A DNA stretch of 64,000 nucleotides from Protula sp. h YS-2021 (taxonomy: Eukaryota; Annelida; Polychaeta; Sabellida; Serpulidae). A program made the translations under genes and the position numbers. Positions 49,379-59,930 of this stretch are shown here, one piece after another (within the stretch, counting starts at the first letter, position 1; every line of letters begins with the position of its first letter). The notes under the pieces are model-generated. The model was not told the DNA's origin and searched no databases. It saw nothing but the letters and a program-made list of their open reading frames with translations. The stretch lies in NCBI GenBank assembly GCA_949752745.1, contig OX457028.1:26513392-26577391 (forward strand), written 5' to 3'.

Positions 49379-52300
49379 CTGTGCCCAGAAGGTTACGAAA
49401 CACCTTTATCCCATTCCTGAAGGTGAGGGATGGGTCTGCGTCACTTAACCTGTTGGTATCTTAATCCATAATTTCTATATGCGTCTGGGTACAAGTTAAG
49501 CAATGTAGAATGTGGTCACTATAAACTGTCACTACACAGGTTTTACTGTAAGCCTTTTTTTATCCGGATCACGACAGGCAGGTTTTACTGTTCGTTTTTA
49601 AAAATAGGTTTTACCCCTCCCCCCCACCCCTACCCCCCCGTAGTCTCTTTTATCCTGGTCTGAAAAGTGGTCGTAATATAACCAATTCCCTATTTCATTG
49701 AGTGCATCCGAATCTCCCTTCCCCAAAATTAATAGCAGAGGCGGGTAAGGCGCGCTAGCTTGCAATCACGTTCTGACGTCATAAGGCGTCACGCGTAATC
49801 CAAACATGCGACAAGTACAATAGTAACGAAAAGTCCAACCCACGGTATAATCCCAAGTTAAAAGTTAATCTGACTTGTCGTTCGACGTGTCAACAAAGTC
49901 AGGGGTCCAAAAATGAGTTTTGACGTCATACGCCGTTGCGCTCTATATACCAAATACAATATGAACCTTCCAAACCACCCAAGGCATTATCCTACCAAAT
50001 TTGAAGCTGATCCGACGTTTTGTTCTGCAGTTCCAGTGATGACACGACCGACGCACCAAACCAAATCACAATCCCATTAAGTTTGAATCTTATCCGACTT
50101 GTCGCTCGACATTCATCATATTTACAAAATCTAGTGTTCACAACACATTAGGACGTCATATGACCCCATACGTTGTGTTATATACACCAAATACCATATG
50201 AACCGTCGTAAATACCCAAGGCATATTCCTACCAAGTTTGAAATTAATCTGACGTTTCGTTCCGTAATTACAGTGATAAAGCAAGCGTCACGTTTTGACG
50301 TCATACGACATCACGCGTTGTCCAATATATGTCAGGTACAATCCCAACCGGTGTACCAAGCCAAGGCATAATCGCACCAAGTTTTGAAGCTGATCCGATG
50401 ATTCGTTCGAGGGTCATCGCGTTAACAAAATCAAGTGTCTATAACAGATACACACACCGGATACCCGTACACATACACGCGCCAGAAAGTACAAACACAA
50501 AATGTTTTCCCTTCACAGGGGTAACATAATAATCCATAAAAAGTGTTGTTTACCCCATCCAAAACTTGTAGCTGTGGCAACGCCTTTTGAACTTCCGGTA
50601 TATAATGGGGTTTGGATCCGCCTGCTAAACTAAACGGATTTCCGGAAACATACAGCTCCACTAACTCATCAAAGCTGTCAAGTGAACACTGAAAATACAA
50701 GCAAAGGAACACATTTTGTTGTAACCAAGTTCACAGCATTTTCCAAAATTATTTTCTGCCCTTTGCAGTGATTTTTCGGTGCAATCGGGTTGTTTGACAA
50801 GAAAATTTTATTCAATTTCAGACAAAAAAATTGGGCGAGTATAGGATACACGAGTGCATATCGCCAGGACATACAGCATCCACTCGCCAGCCGTTTTATG
50901 CGTCTTATACGACTACATTGTACAAACAATATGGACATCTCCGGTATCTACTGTCATATATGGATTCGTACACGGATGGAGCTACCTTACCAATTCTTCC
51001 CAGTTTTCTATATGATTTTCACTGACGTCGAGTATCTGTAACGTCGGGTGATTGGCAGCCACACAGCCAAGCTCCGCCAGCCGATTGTGTGACGCAAACA
51101 GTTCTTGTAAACTCCTGATTTAAAAACAAAACATGACAGAGTTTACTTGTAACCAAGTAATGGAGCGAGTTAAAAAATAAACAAAGGCAGTCTTTAGGAA
51201 AAGAATTTGTGTTATTTTTCTCACGCATTAAATAAATGTCTGTTTAAGGGTATTATAAACATATATATTCATTTGCTTAGAAAGGAGAAATGAAAATAAT
51301 TTTATAAACCATCCAGGGGGTTAAGAAATGACAGTAAATGTACAATTTTCCAATGTTTTTTTTTTCAATGTTTGACCGCTGGGAGAATAACTGTTACACT
51401 TACTTGAGTTTACCTAAACTTTTTAAGCTAACTAACTGATTATGAGACACATGTATCACCTGAAAGGAAAAAAAAACAACCATTTGTTTAATTGATAAAT
51501 CTCTTTGTGAAAGATTTTCTTTATTAAACTACAAACTAAAATTAAACAAAATCGATATATAACACGTTGGTCAGAGAAAAACCAAATGTAAATTTAAAAA
51601 ATGTTTCAAACTTACTCAGCTTAAAGGAAAAGGAAAAATATTGGAATAATAAAATCCTTACAGGTACTAATAAAAGCAGGTGGAGACAAAGTATTATTGT
51701 AATGTGCGGTTATACATATTTGCATTTGTCAGTCATACATACAGGTATACGAATACAGGCACTCACAGTAACTTGAGGTAAATTTTTCAGCCCTGTTAGA
51801 TCTGTCAACCTGTTGTTGGATAGGTCTATTTCTAGCAGCTGAAAGCGCAAAAGTAAAACCTCCAAGAAAAGATCGAACTAATTTGGGATAAAGGCATCAA
51901 CAGTGCTGGGCAGGTCAAATCGAGAAATTCCTTCTTTTTTATAGCTTTTGTGTTAATTTTCATTTGTGGAGCACTGGATGTATCTCGGAAAAGGCCACTG
52001 ACAGCCAATCAGCGTTGAGATCTCATTCAATCCACGTGAACATCGTACTCAAAATATATCACATAAGGCGCTCTTTTATAAAACGCACACGATGTTTCGT
52101 TTAACATTCTTACAAAGTGTCTTACTTTTTTACAGCGAGATAAATCGGCCACTGTCCGTAGTCTGTTGCTTCGCACGGACAGTTCCTCTAGTGACGGCAG
52201 GCAATTTACTGGCTGGAAAATGTGGATGTTAAAATAAAAATAAGTGAAATACAAGTTGAATGAGTGAGTGAATCGGGATGCCAAACTTACCCACTACAGG

Positions 52301-55300
52301 ACATAATTTGGTTCGAAAATTAACCCAGAGCGGTGAAAATGAGCTTAGGACATGACATAAATGTGCAAGGCAGATACGGCGTTGCCAGATTTGCAGCTGA
52401 GTTACCACACTGAGATATTAAGCAGACCGGATGCACAACAGAAAATTCATGCTCACTCCAGACTGACTTTAATTTATAGGCACTTCTGTAGACAGAACTT
52501 TTCGCGCGAGTCCAAAAATTGTTTCTTACAAGGTTATTTAAAGTATTTGAGCAATTGATGCGACTCACATAGGGAATATTCGCCCGGGGAAAACACAACT
52601 TAAAAAAAAACGGAAAAGTATAATCAAAACTCAACCAGGACACTAAAATAGTATTCTTTGCCTAATTAATTGCCAAAGAATAAAAAAGATGTAAAACCAA
52701 AAGTGTCCTCAGGACAACTCCCTCCCCTCCACCCCCACCCCCCCCCCCCCCCGCCCACCACTCAAGTACAAAACAATGAAAACAGACCATCAAAGTCGAT
52801 TAAGTGGCCCTCAAGAGAAACAAATATATGTTACCATTTTCGTCACATGGTAATTTGTGGCATGGTTGCAGACACAAAACTGCCAGAGTACTTGACAAGC
52901 GACATAAACATTCATCCAGTGAAATCCCACCTCAGGAGACCCATCAACAAATACAGGGACTCTAAACACTTACTCCTATGTCGTCAAGCCTGTTGTTACT
53001 CAAGTCGAGCGATGTTAACTGCCCCAAAGATGCAATCTCTCGCACGTCTAACTTTGTCAACAAGTTGCTGTCTAATCTGAGCACTTTTAAGCGCCTCTGG
53101 CCTTGCAAACCTTTACCTGTCCATTACAAATGCCCCATTGCACTTTTCTCTTTTTTAAAATCTCTTATCGTACATAAGTATATGTCTTTTTTTTTGTATA
53201 ATAACATTTTAACAGAAAGCAATGAAATGTCCATACATCCATAAAGTAAACCTGTTATTGAAACTCTAGAATATCTGAGGCCTGCGGCAATCAAATGTAA
53301 TTTTAAGGTTTATGCATGGGCATGACGCGTTTTTTTTTTCAGTTTACCAGTAAGATAATATTTAAAGAGCAAAACTAATACCTATTTTTCCTATTTGGTT
53401 ATGCTGAAGTTGCAGTGTATTTAAATCTTTTAACCTGTAAAAAAAATCAATAAAACAGTCCGATATCCAGCGAAGGCGATCAAATGATCATCGAACAGCC
53501 ATGTATTCAGCAAAACATTTCACAATATTATTGTTTTCGCATGGTGAGCATTGACATACAAGTCTATTATAATTAATTTATCTTATATTTTTGTATCGAT
53601 ATTAAGCTTTTGCATGTGAATTTACGGTTCAGGAAGGCCATACTTATCAAGGTTTGCGATATCGGTTAGACAATTGTCGTAGAGTTTTAGCTCTCGCAGT
53701 TCCTGTTAAATGCAAGCAAAGGAGACAGACCTTGGAATAGCATAAACATCTTAGCACTTAAAAATATCATATTAAAATTTAAATTATTACATTTTTTTCT
53801 CTTTTGTTGTGTTTTTTTTTCTTTTTACTGCGGTCAAGATATATCTTTTTATCTACATCTGGTTTGATAAAACATGCGAATAACAGTTTTGAATCCATTT
53901 AGAACTCAGTGTAACAGCATTGAAACAACTGGCTTACATGAAATTACTCCGAACAGAATGGCCTTGCCCTGTGAATAATTACGAACAAACCTGGTTGTGA
54001 TCTAAATTATCGATGTACTTGATGTAGTTACACGACAGGTCCAGCACTTTGATTTTTGTAAACTGAAAAGACAACACAACTCTGGTTTCTTTTGTTGTAT
54101 TTTATTTATATGTAAGTATTGTTTGTCATTTAGAAGGCATTTGTATCTATTGCATAAAACGCTGCCTTTCTTCTGCCTCAGTTCTTTAGCCACACCATTA
54201 TATAGGTATTTATAAGAAACCTGCTTCTTATAAACAGTTTCATAACTTACACTACTCTGCTATCAACATAAAAACCTACCTTTTCTAAATGTTCAATAAC
54301 GGCGACATGACTTGCGTGTAAGTCAATGTCATATACACGACTGAATTCCGTTTCCTGGGCATGGAAAAGCTGAAAGCAAACGGTAGAAATTTGCACGCAC
54401 CGTACACATTATTTAAACTGATGTTAATTTTACATTTCTTCAGAAGGTAACATTTACCATTACCATTACCTGACGTAGATAACCAACAGTGAACTCAACA
54501 CGTGAAATGGTAGAACAACAGAAAACACCCCGCACCCTTTCTCAAATGGGAAAAAAGTTCTTGTCGCACATGTTTCATGTTTATCCTGATGCTTGATGTT
54601 TGTCTATGATCTGCAGCGGATAAACTGGACTCCGCTACAAAGCTGCGAAGAACAATATGAATTCTTCGAGCAGACCATTAACGCACTAATAGATAAACAC
54701 TTCCCGTTGAAAGCAGTGACTTCTCGTAGCAAAGACAGATCCTGGGTAACTGATCATTTTAAAACCCTCATCAAACAGCGTCAGGCAGCACTACTTAGCG
54801 CAAACCGTGAGCGATATAACCGCCTGCGAAACTAGATAAACCGATTACGACCGACCCTAAAAGCTGACTTTTACATAACCAAGATAAAACAGCTAACAAT
54901 TGATGATTCCAAACAATGGTGGTAGAATTTTAAAGAATTGACAGGGATAAAGTAAAAAAGCACAGCAGATGCTCTAACTGGCCTCGCTAATGATGTAGCT
55001 GACGGCAATATGCATAAGCTATCTGACGCAATAAATACATTCTTTCACTCCGTGTCAGCAAATCTAGAACCACTCCCCGAGAACAACATGTACATCAAAA
55101 TTGACTGCTCCTTCTCACCAGAGTATATCATAACAGTCGAACAAGTCGAGGAAAGCTTAATGAGCGTTAAATCAGGAAAGGCTCCTGGCCCTTATAGCAT
55201 CCCCAGTTGGATGCTACGCGATTTGGCTCAAAACTTGGCAGCGTCGGTTGCATCGCTCTTTAATGCATCGATCCGCTATGGATACGCCCCGAATACATGA

Positions 55301-57519
55301 AAGACATCTCATGTAGTTCCGGTACCAAAAAAGTCACCACCGAAATCTATCTAGTTCGATCTCAGACCAGTTTCGCTAACGTGTCTCCTAGCCAAGGAGC
55401 TGGAAAGATTCGTAGTATCATGGGCAAAGAAAATCACGGATAGCAAGATCAGTAGCCTGCAGTTTGGTGATACAAAGGGCGTGCCAACTACACACATGTT
55501 AGTCAAAATCCTGGATACCTGGTACAAAGCCCTCGACAACCCCAACACAACAGTTCGAATTGTTTTCCTTGACTTTGCAAAGGCCTTTGACAGTATTAAC
55601 GACAATATCTTGATGTCAAAATTCAATGCCCTCGGCGTAAATCCAGTGTTACAGAAATGGGTAGCCGCCTTCCTGCTTATGCGCTCCCAATGCGTCAAGC
55701 TAGGTGACAGCTTGTCAGCTCCCCTAATCCTCAACGGTGCAATCCCTCCATCGGAATGGAGGGGTTCGTCGTGTTGATCGACGATCTGCAGGCTTCTCAC
55801 CCAATCCACAAATACGTCGACGACAGCGCCCGTTTGAAATTATAGATGGCAGTCGTCAGTCTACCCTACAGGAAACCATCGATACAATCACAAGATGGAC
55901 AGATGACAATGACATGTGTCTTAATGTGACAAAGACACACGAAATGATCATTTCATTCGAGAAAAGTCCCCTCAATCTTTACCCCACAACAACTGAAAAT
56001 CAGCCAATTGAGACTGTAGAAAGTGCTAAATTAGTGGGTGTGACCCTTCAGAGTAACCTCAAGTGGGACATTCATACAGGCAACATACTTCAGAAAGAAG
56101 AAAAACTGATATACTTCTTAAAACCATTAAAACAAGCGAAGACCACCACAGAGCCACCACAGAGTTTTACATGAGCATAATACGCCCAGTTTGTTAATAT
56201 GCCGCCCCAGCCTGATAAAGTCCCTATTCAATAAGCTAGAAACGGTACAAAAGAGAGCATTTCGCATTATCTTCGCTACTCTAAGATATGAAGAGGCACC
56301 CGAACTTACAAAGACTAAAACTTTGGTTAAAAGAAGAAACGATCTTTGTCTTTTTCTTCAGGAAAATCCAAAACGAATCTGATAAAAATCATGAAATTCC
56401 ACCGAAACCGAAATAAAAAAAGTATGATTTTAGAAAACATACAAAATATGATATTCCAAAGGCAAGAACTGAAAGATATAGAAACTCCTTTGTTCCATAT
56501 GCAATCTGAAATTTTTAAGATTGAAATCAGCTTTTCTAGTCAAGTTTTCCTTCTAGTATTAAAGTCAGTATTACACTTTTAACAGTTCTGTTTTTAGAAT
56601 GTATCTATGCATATTTCATCATGACGAAATGTAATGCAATTCAAAAGCAATGGTGCAAGAATAAAATAAATCTTATCTTACGATATCTTTTGGGTGAATC
56701 TGCCGAATTTGCTTAGGTTTGAGGCTCTGTTTTGCCGGAGCAGAATCACTTGGAATGTTGACAAATCGAATCCCATCCTCTTCCTCTTCTATTTCTTCAT
56801 TCTGTTGGTCTCGTGATCTCCCCTTCGTCGCAGACCCTGCAGAATCAACCAACCATTGTTATATGCTTAAGACTCTAGCCAAAATTAGTGTGCCTTTTGA
56901 ACTTACACAGGCCACGGCTCTGAGGTGCTGATTCTCAAGTAGGGCTGGATTGTATCAAAAATTTTGCACCCACACGGATACGATTTTACACCACGAACGA
57001 AATTTGGATCCGGGCTTTGTGGACCCGTTGCAGTCCTACTCTCAAGTCAACAACCCAATCCGACATACCTCATAGTAAATGGGAGACAAAGGTGGAATTC
57101 TAATAGCAGATTTTTGTTTGTTTTGGTTTGGTGTTTAACGTCCCGTTCAGCAACGGGGATGGTTATGTTAGGACGCACTTGCTGAAGGAACAAGTGGGAA
57201 AAAAGAAGAACGAATGAAGAAATAGTGGACAGAAGAGCCAGAAAGAAAGAAATTCTGATTAGTCGCCTCCTACGACATGCACGAAACAGAGAGCAATGGG
57301 TCTATTCTTAAGATTCCGCCAACCCACAGGGGAACAGATTTTTCTTCTCTAACAAAAGCTTTTGAGCCACAAGTTATCCAATCAGTTTATCTTAATCGAG
57401 TGTTTCAATACTTACCTATTCTTCCCCTTGCTGCAGATCTTGCCGAGCTCAGGTAAGAGGAATTTCTTGACATACTACGCGCTGAAGACTGCGATCCAGG
57501 TGGTCTACTTGGTAATGTG
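48147..57519 (-). CDS. Leucine-rich-repeat protein gene (13 exons, 5' incomplete)
   Basis: Exons on the minus strand, 5' to 3': 57519-57416, 56836-56682, 54369-54280, 54062-53991, 53702-53644, 53434-53382, 53116-52974, 52212-52126, 51838-51767, 51459-51404, 51114-50991, 50688-50554, 48224-48147. Every intron is GT-AG and every junction keeps phase, giving 408 codons then TAA. Residues 1-86 are Ser/Arg-rich then acidic. From about residue 87 to 383 there are roughly 11-12 SDS22-type repeats (LDLS.N.I..I), closed by an LRR-cap-like YIPEVQKALPQLQVLDG. The last 25 residues are Ser/Pro-rich. SDS22-type proteins bind partners through the concave LRR face, and many related ones are ciliary or phosphatase-1 regulators. 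I cannot name the orthologue. The first exon starts with a split codon, so upstream exons are missing. Confidence 0.88.
49302..49376 (+). repeat. (AT)n microsatellite
   Basis: About 74 bp of uninterrupted AT. Confidence 0.97.
49760..50450 (+). repeat. Dispersed ~200-bp repeat (copy B)
   Basis: Three to four units with CCTACCAAATTTGAAGCTGA, CCGACGTTTTGTTCTGCAGT, and GACGTCATACG...GTTG, the family seen at 26.6-27.1 kb. Confidence 0.75.
50554..50688 (-). CDS. LRR gene, listed exon 12 (C-terminal cap)
   Basis: Acceptor TTGTATTTTCAG, donor GTAAAC. 45 codons: last LRR DELVELYVSGNPFSLAGG, then the cap-like YIPEVQKALPQLQVLDG that ends many SDS22-type arrays. Confidence 0.92.
50991..51114 (-). CDS. 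LRR gene, listed exon 11 (two repeats)
   Basis: Acceptor TTTAAATCAG, donor GTAAGG. 124 nt, LRRs SLQELFASHNRLAELGCVAA and TLQILDVSENHIENWEEL. Confidence 0.9.
51404..51459 (-). CDS. LRR gene, listed exon 10
   Basis: Acceptor TTCCTTTCAG, donor GTAAGT. 56 nt, LRR VIHVSHNQLVSLKSLGKL, ending in phase 2. Confidence 0.9.
51767..51838 (-). CDS. LRR gene, listed exon 9
   Basis: Acceptor GCGCTTTCAG, donor GTGAGT. 24 codons, LRR LLEIDLSNNRLTDLTGLKNL. Confidence 0.9.
52126..52212 (-). CDS. LRR gene, listed exon 8
   Basis: Acceptor TTTTCCAG, donor GTAAGA. 29 codons, LRR PSLEELSVRSNRLRTVADLS. Confidence 0.9.
52974..53116 (-). CDS. LRR gene, listed exon 7 (two repeats)
   Basis: Donor GTAAGT. Start chosen at GGACAG|GTAAAGG because this keeps phase and the 22-residue LRR spacing. 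The preceding tract is not very pyrimidine-rich; an alternative start 15 nt further in also keeps phase. It encodes LRRs RRLKVLRLDSNLLTKLDV and LTSLDLSNNRLDDIG. Confidence 0.8.
53382..53434 (-). CDS. LRR gene, listed exon 6
   Basis: Acceptor TTTTTACAG, donor GTATTA. 53 nt, LRR LKDLNTLQLQHNQIGKI, split Gly codon at its end. Confidence 0.88.
53644..53702 (-). CDS. LRR gene, listed exon 5
   Basis: Acceptor TTTAACAG, donor GTATGG. 59 nt, LRR ELRELKLYDNCLTDIANLD, ending in phase 2. Confidence 0.88.
53991..54062 (-). CDS. LRR gene, listed exon 4
   Basis: Acceptor CTTTTCAG, donor GTTTGT. 24 codons with IKVLDLSCNYIKYIDNL, a clear LRR. Confidence 0.9.
54280..54369 (-). CDS. LRR gene, listed exon 3
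   Basis: Acceptor TTTGCTTTCAG, donor GTAGGT. 30 codons, phase 0 to 0: LFHAQETEFSRVYDIDLHAS then HVAVIEHLEK, which reads as an N-terminal cap or a degenerate first repeat. Confidence 0.88.
54590..56672 (+). mobile_element. 5'-truncated CR1/L2-like LINE, antisense in an intron
   Basis: Plus-strand frames give, in order, a pre-RT segment (54,604-54,830: EEQYEFFEQTINALIDKHFP), RT fingers (55,130-55,300: KSGKAPGPYSIPSWMLRDLA), palm motif A (55,562-55,590: VFLDFAKAFDSIND), a damaged GxPQG box (NGAIPPSEW, about 55,735), an intact YVDD at 55,813-55,824, and the thumb region to about 56,170. Stops at 54,832, 55,298 and 55,775 and a frameshift break it. There is no RNase H, which fits CR1/L2-like clades. 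The 3' end near 56,672 has AATAAAATAAATCTTATC. Confidence 0.85.
56682..56836 (-). CDS. LRR gene, listed exon 2 (acidic)
   Basis: Acceptor GATTCTGCAG, donor GTAAGATAAG. 155 nt, encoding an acidic run (NEEIEEEEDG), then IRFVNIPSDSAPAKQSLKPK and QIRQIHPKDI. The LINE tail begins about ten bases past the donor. Confidence 0.85.
57107..57340 (+). repeat. SINE-like dispersed repeat, third copy
   Basis: Starts TTTTGGTTTGGTGTTTAACG, passes TTAGGACGCACTTGCTGAAG and CTGATTAGTCGCCTCCTACG, and ends AACCCACAGGGGAACAG. It is the most complete plus-oriented copy and lies in the intron between listed exons 1 and 2 of the LRR gene. Confidence 0.8.
57416..57519 (-). CDS. LRR gene, listed exon 1 (Ser/Arg-rich)
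   Basis: Acceptor CTTTCTCAG, donor GTAAGT-like. 104 nt, entered with one base of a split codon and left with one. It encodes TLPSRPPGSQSSARSMSRNS and further Ser/Ala/Arg residues. Probably intrinsically disordered. An in-frame ATG (SARSM) exists but the preceding acceptor argues for an upstream exon. Confidence 0.75.
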
Positions 57520-58165
57520 CTGAGAAAGCGAAAAAAAAAAAAACACACAACTGCTCTCCAAAAAATGCTCACAGACCTGGAATGTGTAGGATAGTCTTTA
57601 CAGGATCTATTTATGTGAGTCCGTATTGAAATTTTACATCTTTTGAAAACTGAATTAAACTGTAAACTCGATAAGGGTTCCTAACTATCAGCTGAGACTT
57701 ACTACAAGACATATTCAAATATTTTATAACGGTATATATTTGGTACTACTTGTACCAACGTAAACACTTATGGATTGAGCTCTTTCTCATAACTTGAACA
57801 AAGTTATCCTTTTTGCCCCAATTAGTTTTTATTATATGCGAGCGGTGAGTGGAAAGAAATTATGTGTTCATCTGACGTGTTATTTATTTCTTGTATGACT
57901 TGCTTGCACGTTGTCGTCAGGGTATAAGCCAGGCCTTCAGATCAATTTTTAATTTTAATGTTTGATCAGCAAATTGAAAACGAAATAGGCAGCCAGATAA
58001 AATAGAACCAAGTCACTTTTATATCATGTAGCTTTATTTAAAACGGATTTTTGTCAAAATGTCACACACCGTTTTTCATGGTTTTCACACTACTAGCTCT
58101 ATCAAATTCAGTCAGACCGAAAATTCTTGATTTATATGTACTATCAAGATTGTCCATGGACAATG
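57520..58165. other. No recognisable exon upstream of the LRR gene
   Basis: AT-rich. I looked on the minus strand for acceptor-frame-donor combinations joining in phase to 57,519 and found none. Confidence 0.4.
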
Positions 58166-59160
58166 CCCCAGATCACTTATGGTGATGTCAGGATCTATGA
58201 CACAGAAGTATAATTTGTAACCAAAATTTCAAGACAATAAGGCTATGTGCCTGGCGTCAGTCAAGATTTTAATACAAAAATGGTTTATCGTCAATATCTC
58301 CACCACCAATATCGCCAAAATAGTAATAACCATACAGCTACTAATGTCCGCTGCCTTTAATTAAAATGTCAAGACAAAAATACCGCATCATATATTTGCG
58401 ATCCTTGCGGATCTGATTGTTTTCGCCAAAATTTCCGTGATGTTTTGGTAAACTGTCAAAAAAAAAAAAAGAAAAAAAAAGCCAGGTGGGCAATTATGCA
58501 CCCATAGTCAAACAGGGGGGAATATGTATTTAAAAAAATTGTTTTGGGCTAATGTTTCTGCCAGTTTTGGTAGATCGTCAAACGAAAGTAAAAGCCAGGC
58601 AGGTGCCAAAGCCTGCAGCCTTTAAACAACATTTCAGCAAGACTATTTCAAAGGCATTAGTTAAGTTTAACTAAGTTTTACTAAACAATTCCTCCGAAAA
58701 AATACTCGACGTCTTTAATAAAACTTTCAACATATACCTGGGGTCAGTTACGTTTCGATAGGAAAATGGTTTATCGCCAATATTTACGATAGTCCGGCGT
58801 ACCACCAAAAAAAAAACAAAAAAATTATAGCCTGGTAAGTACTGGTTTACGCTTCCATCCTTCAACAATTCTGACTGTAACATTATATCTCTAGCATTTG
58901 TTAAGAAATTGGTTTTTGAACAATATTTCTGCCATTATTTTCCGAATCACGAAAAAAGTGGCAAGTTAATTACTAATGACCGCTATCTTACTCAAATATT
59001 TTTTCTGACGTCGATTCAGATTTAAATAAAAAATTATTTTGTCGTCAATTTTTGTCGAATAAAAAAAATTAATAACATGGTAGGTAGTAATGCATCCTAC
59101 CTTTCCTTAACATTTTAAGACAGTAAGGCTATTTTGCTAGCATCAGTTAAGATTTTAGAA
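58166..59160 (+). repeat. Degenerate ~140-150 bp tandem repeat (copy B)
   Basis: Six or so diverged units with ACCAAAATTTCAAGACAATA, GGCGTCAGTCAAGATTT, TGGTTTATCG, CCAATAT, and AAAAAGTAATAGCCAGG-like words, the same family as 2.1-2.76 kb. Confidence 0.7.
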
Positions 59161-59930
59161 TGGATTAACGATTTCCTCGGTTCACATTCTCAGTATGTGA
59201 TAAATGGAATAAAATCATCGTCGTTCCTTAAGGAACTGTATTAGGTACAATATCATTTCTCGTACATATCAATGATATCCTCCAAAACGTATCCTCCACT
59301 GTCAAATTATTTGCGGATAATTGTGTGTTACCATATTTTAAGTATCCCAGTGACTGTCTCGATCTTCACAGGGAGATTGATACGGTAGGAAAGCGGGCGC
59401 GCGGCTGGGAAGTGCGCTTTCAGCCAAACAAAATTCAATGTTTTTCGAATGAAAATGAAAGAAAGCGCAAAAATAGTCATTCGGACACATATTGGACAAC
59501 GGCATTTTGGATTTTGTTCCTTCAATTAAATACCTCGGTGTTACAATAACCTCTGATCTAAACTGGAGTAAGCACATCTCAAAAATATGTAGCAAGGCAT
59601 ACCGAACTCTGGGATTACTTAACAGGAATCTAGGTCAGTGTTTACCTGAAGTTCGTCTCCAGGCTTACAAAGGGCTGGTCAGACCCGTTTTAGAGCATGC
59701 TAGCACCGTTTGGAATCCTGACCAACTTTACCTACAGAACCAGTTAGAGAACGTACAGGAACGCTCAGCCAGATTCATTACCTCCAATTATAGTAATGAA
59801 CCCGGACCTATCACCTCAATTTTCAAACTTGTCTTCACATCCCTCTCGGAGCGCCGTCGACTAACCAACTCATTCTTATGTTTAAAGGATCGCACCAGAG
59901 AGTCCGTATACTTCTAGAAAAGCTCCAGCG
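59160..59930 (+). mobile_element. LINE fragment (C-terminal RT), jockey/CR1-like
   Basis: Opens WINDFLGSHSQYVINGI (about 59,162), then P*GTVLGTISF, where the usual PQG glutamine codon is TAA (59,229-59,231), then KLFADNCVLPYF with the catalytic pair changed from DD to DN (59,310-59,321). A shifted frame at 59,492-59,917 gives IKYLGVTITSDLNWSKHI and KGLVRPVLEHASTVWNPDQ, the thumb region of jockey/CR1-type RTs. It is truncated at both ends and dead. Different family from the LINE at 54.6-56.7 kb. Confidence 0.85.

Larger units (their letters stand above)
48225..50553. other. Large 3' intron of the LRR gene, filled with repeats
   Basis: Holds a poly-T/poly-G patch (48,306-48,349), poly-T (48,574-48,595), poly-A (48,775-48,790), the (AT)n tract and the dispersed repeat below. 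No exon was recognised inside. Confidence 0.6.
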
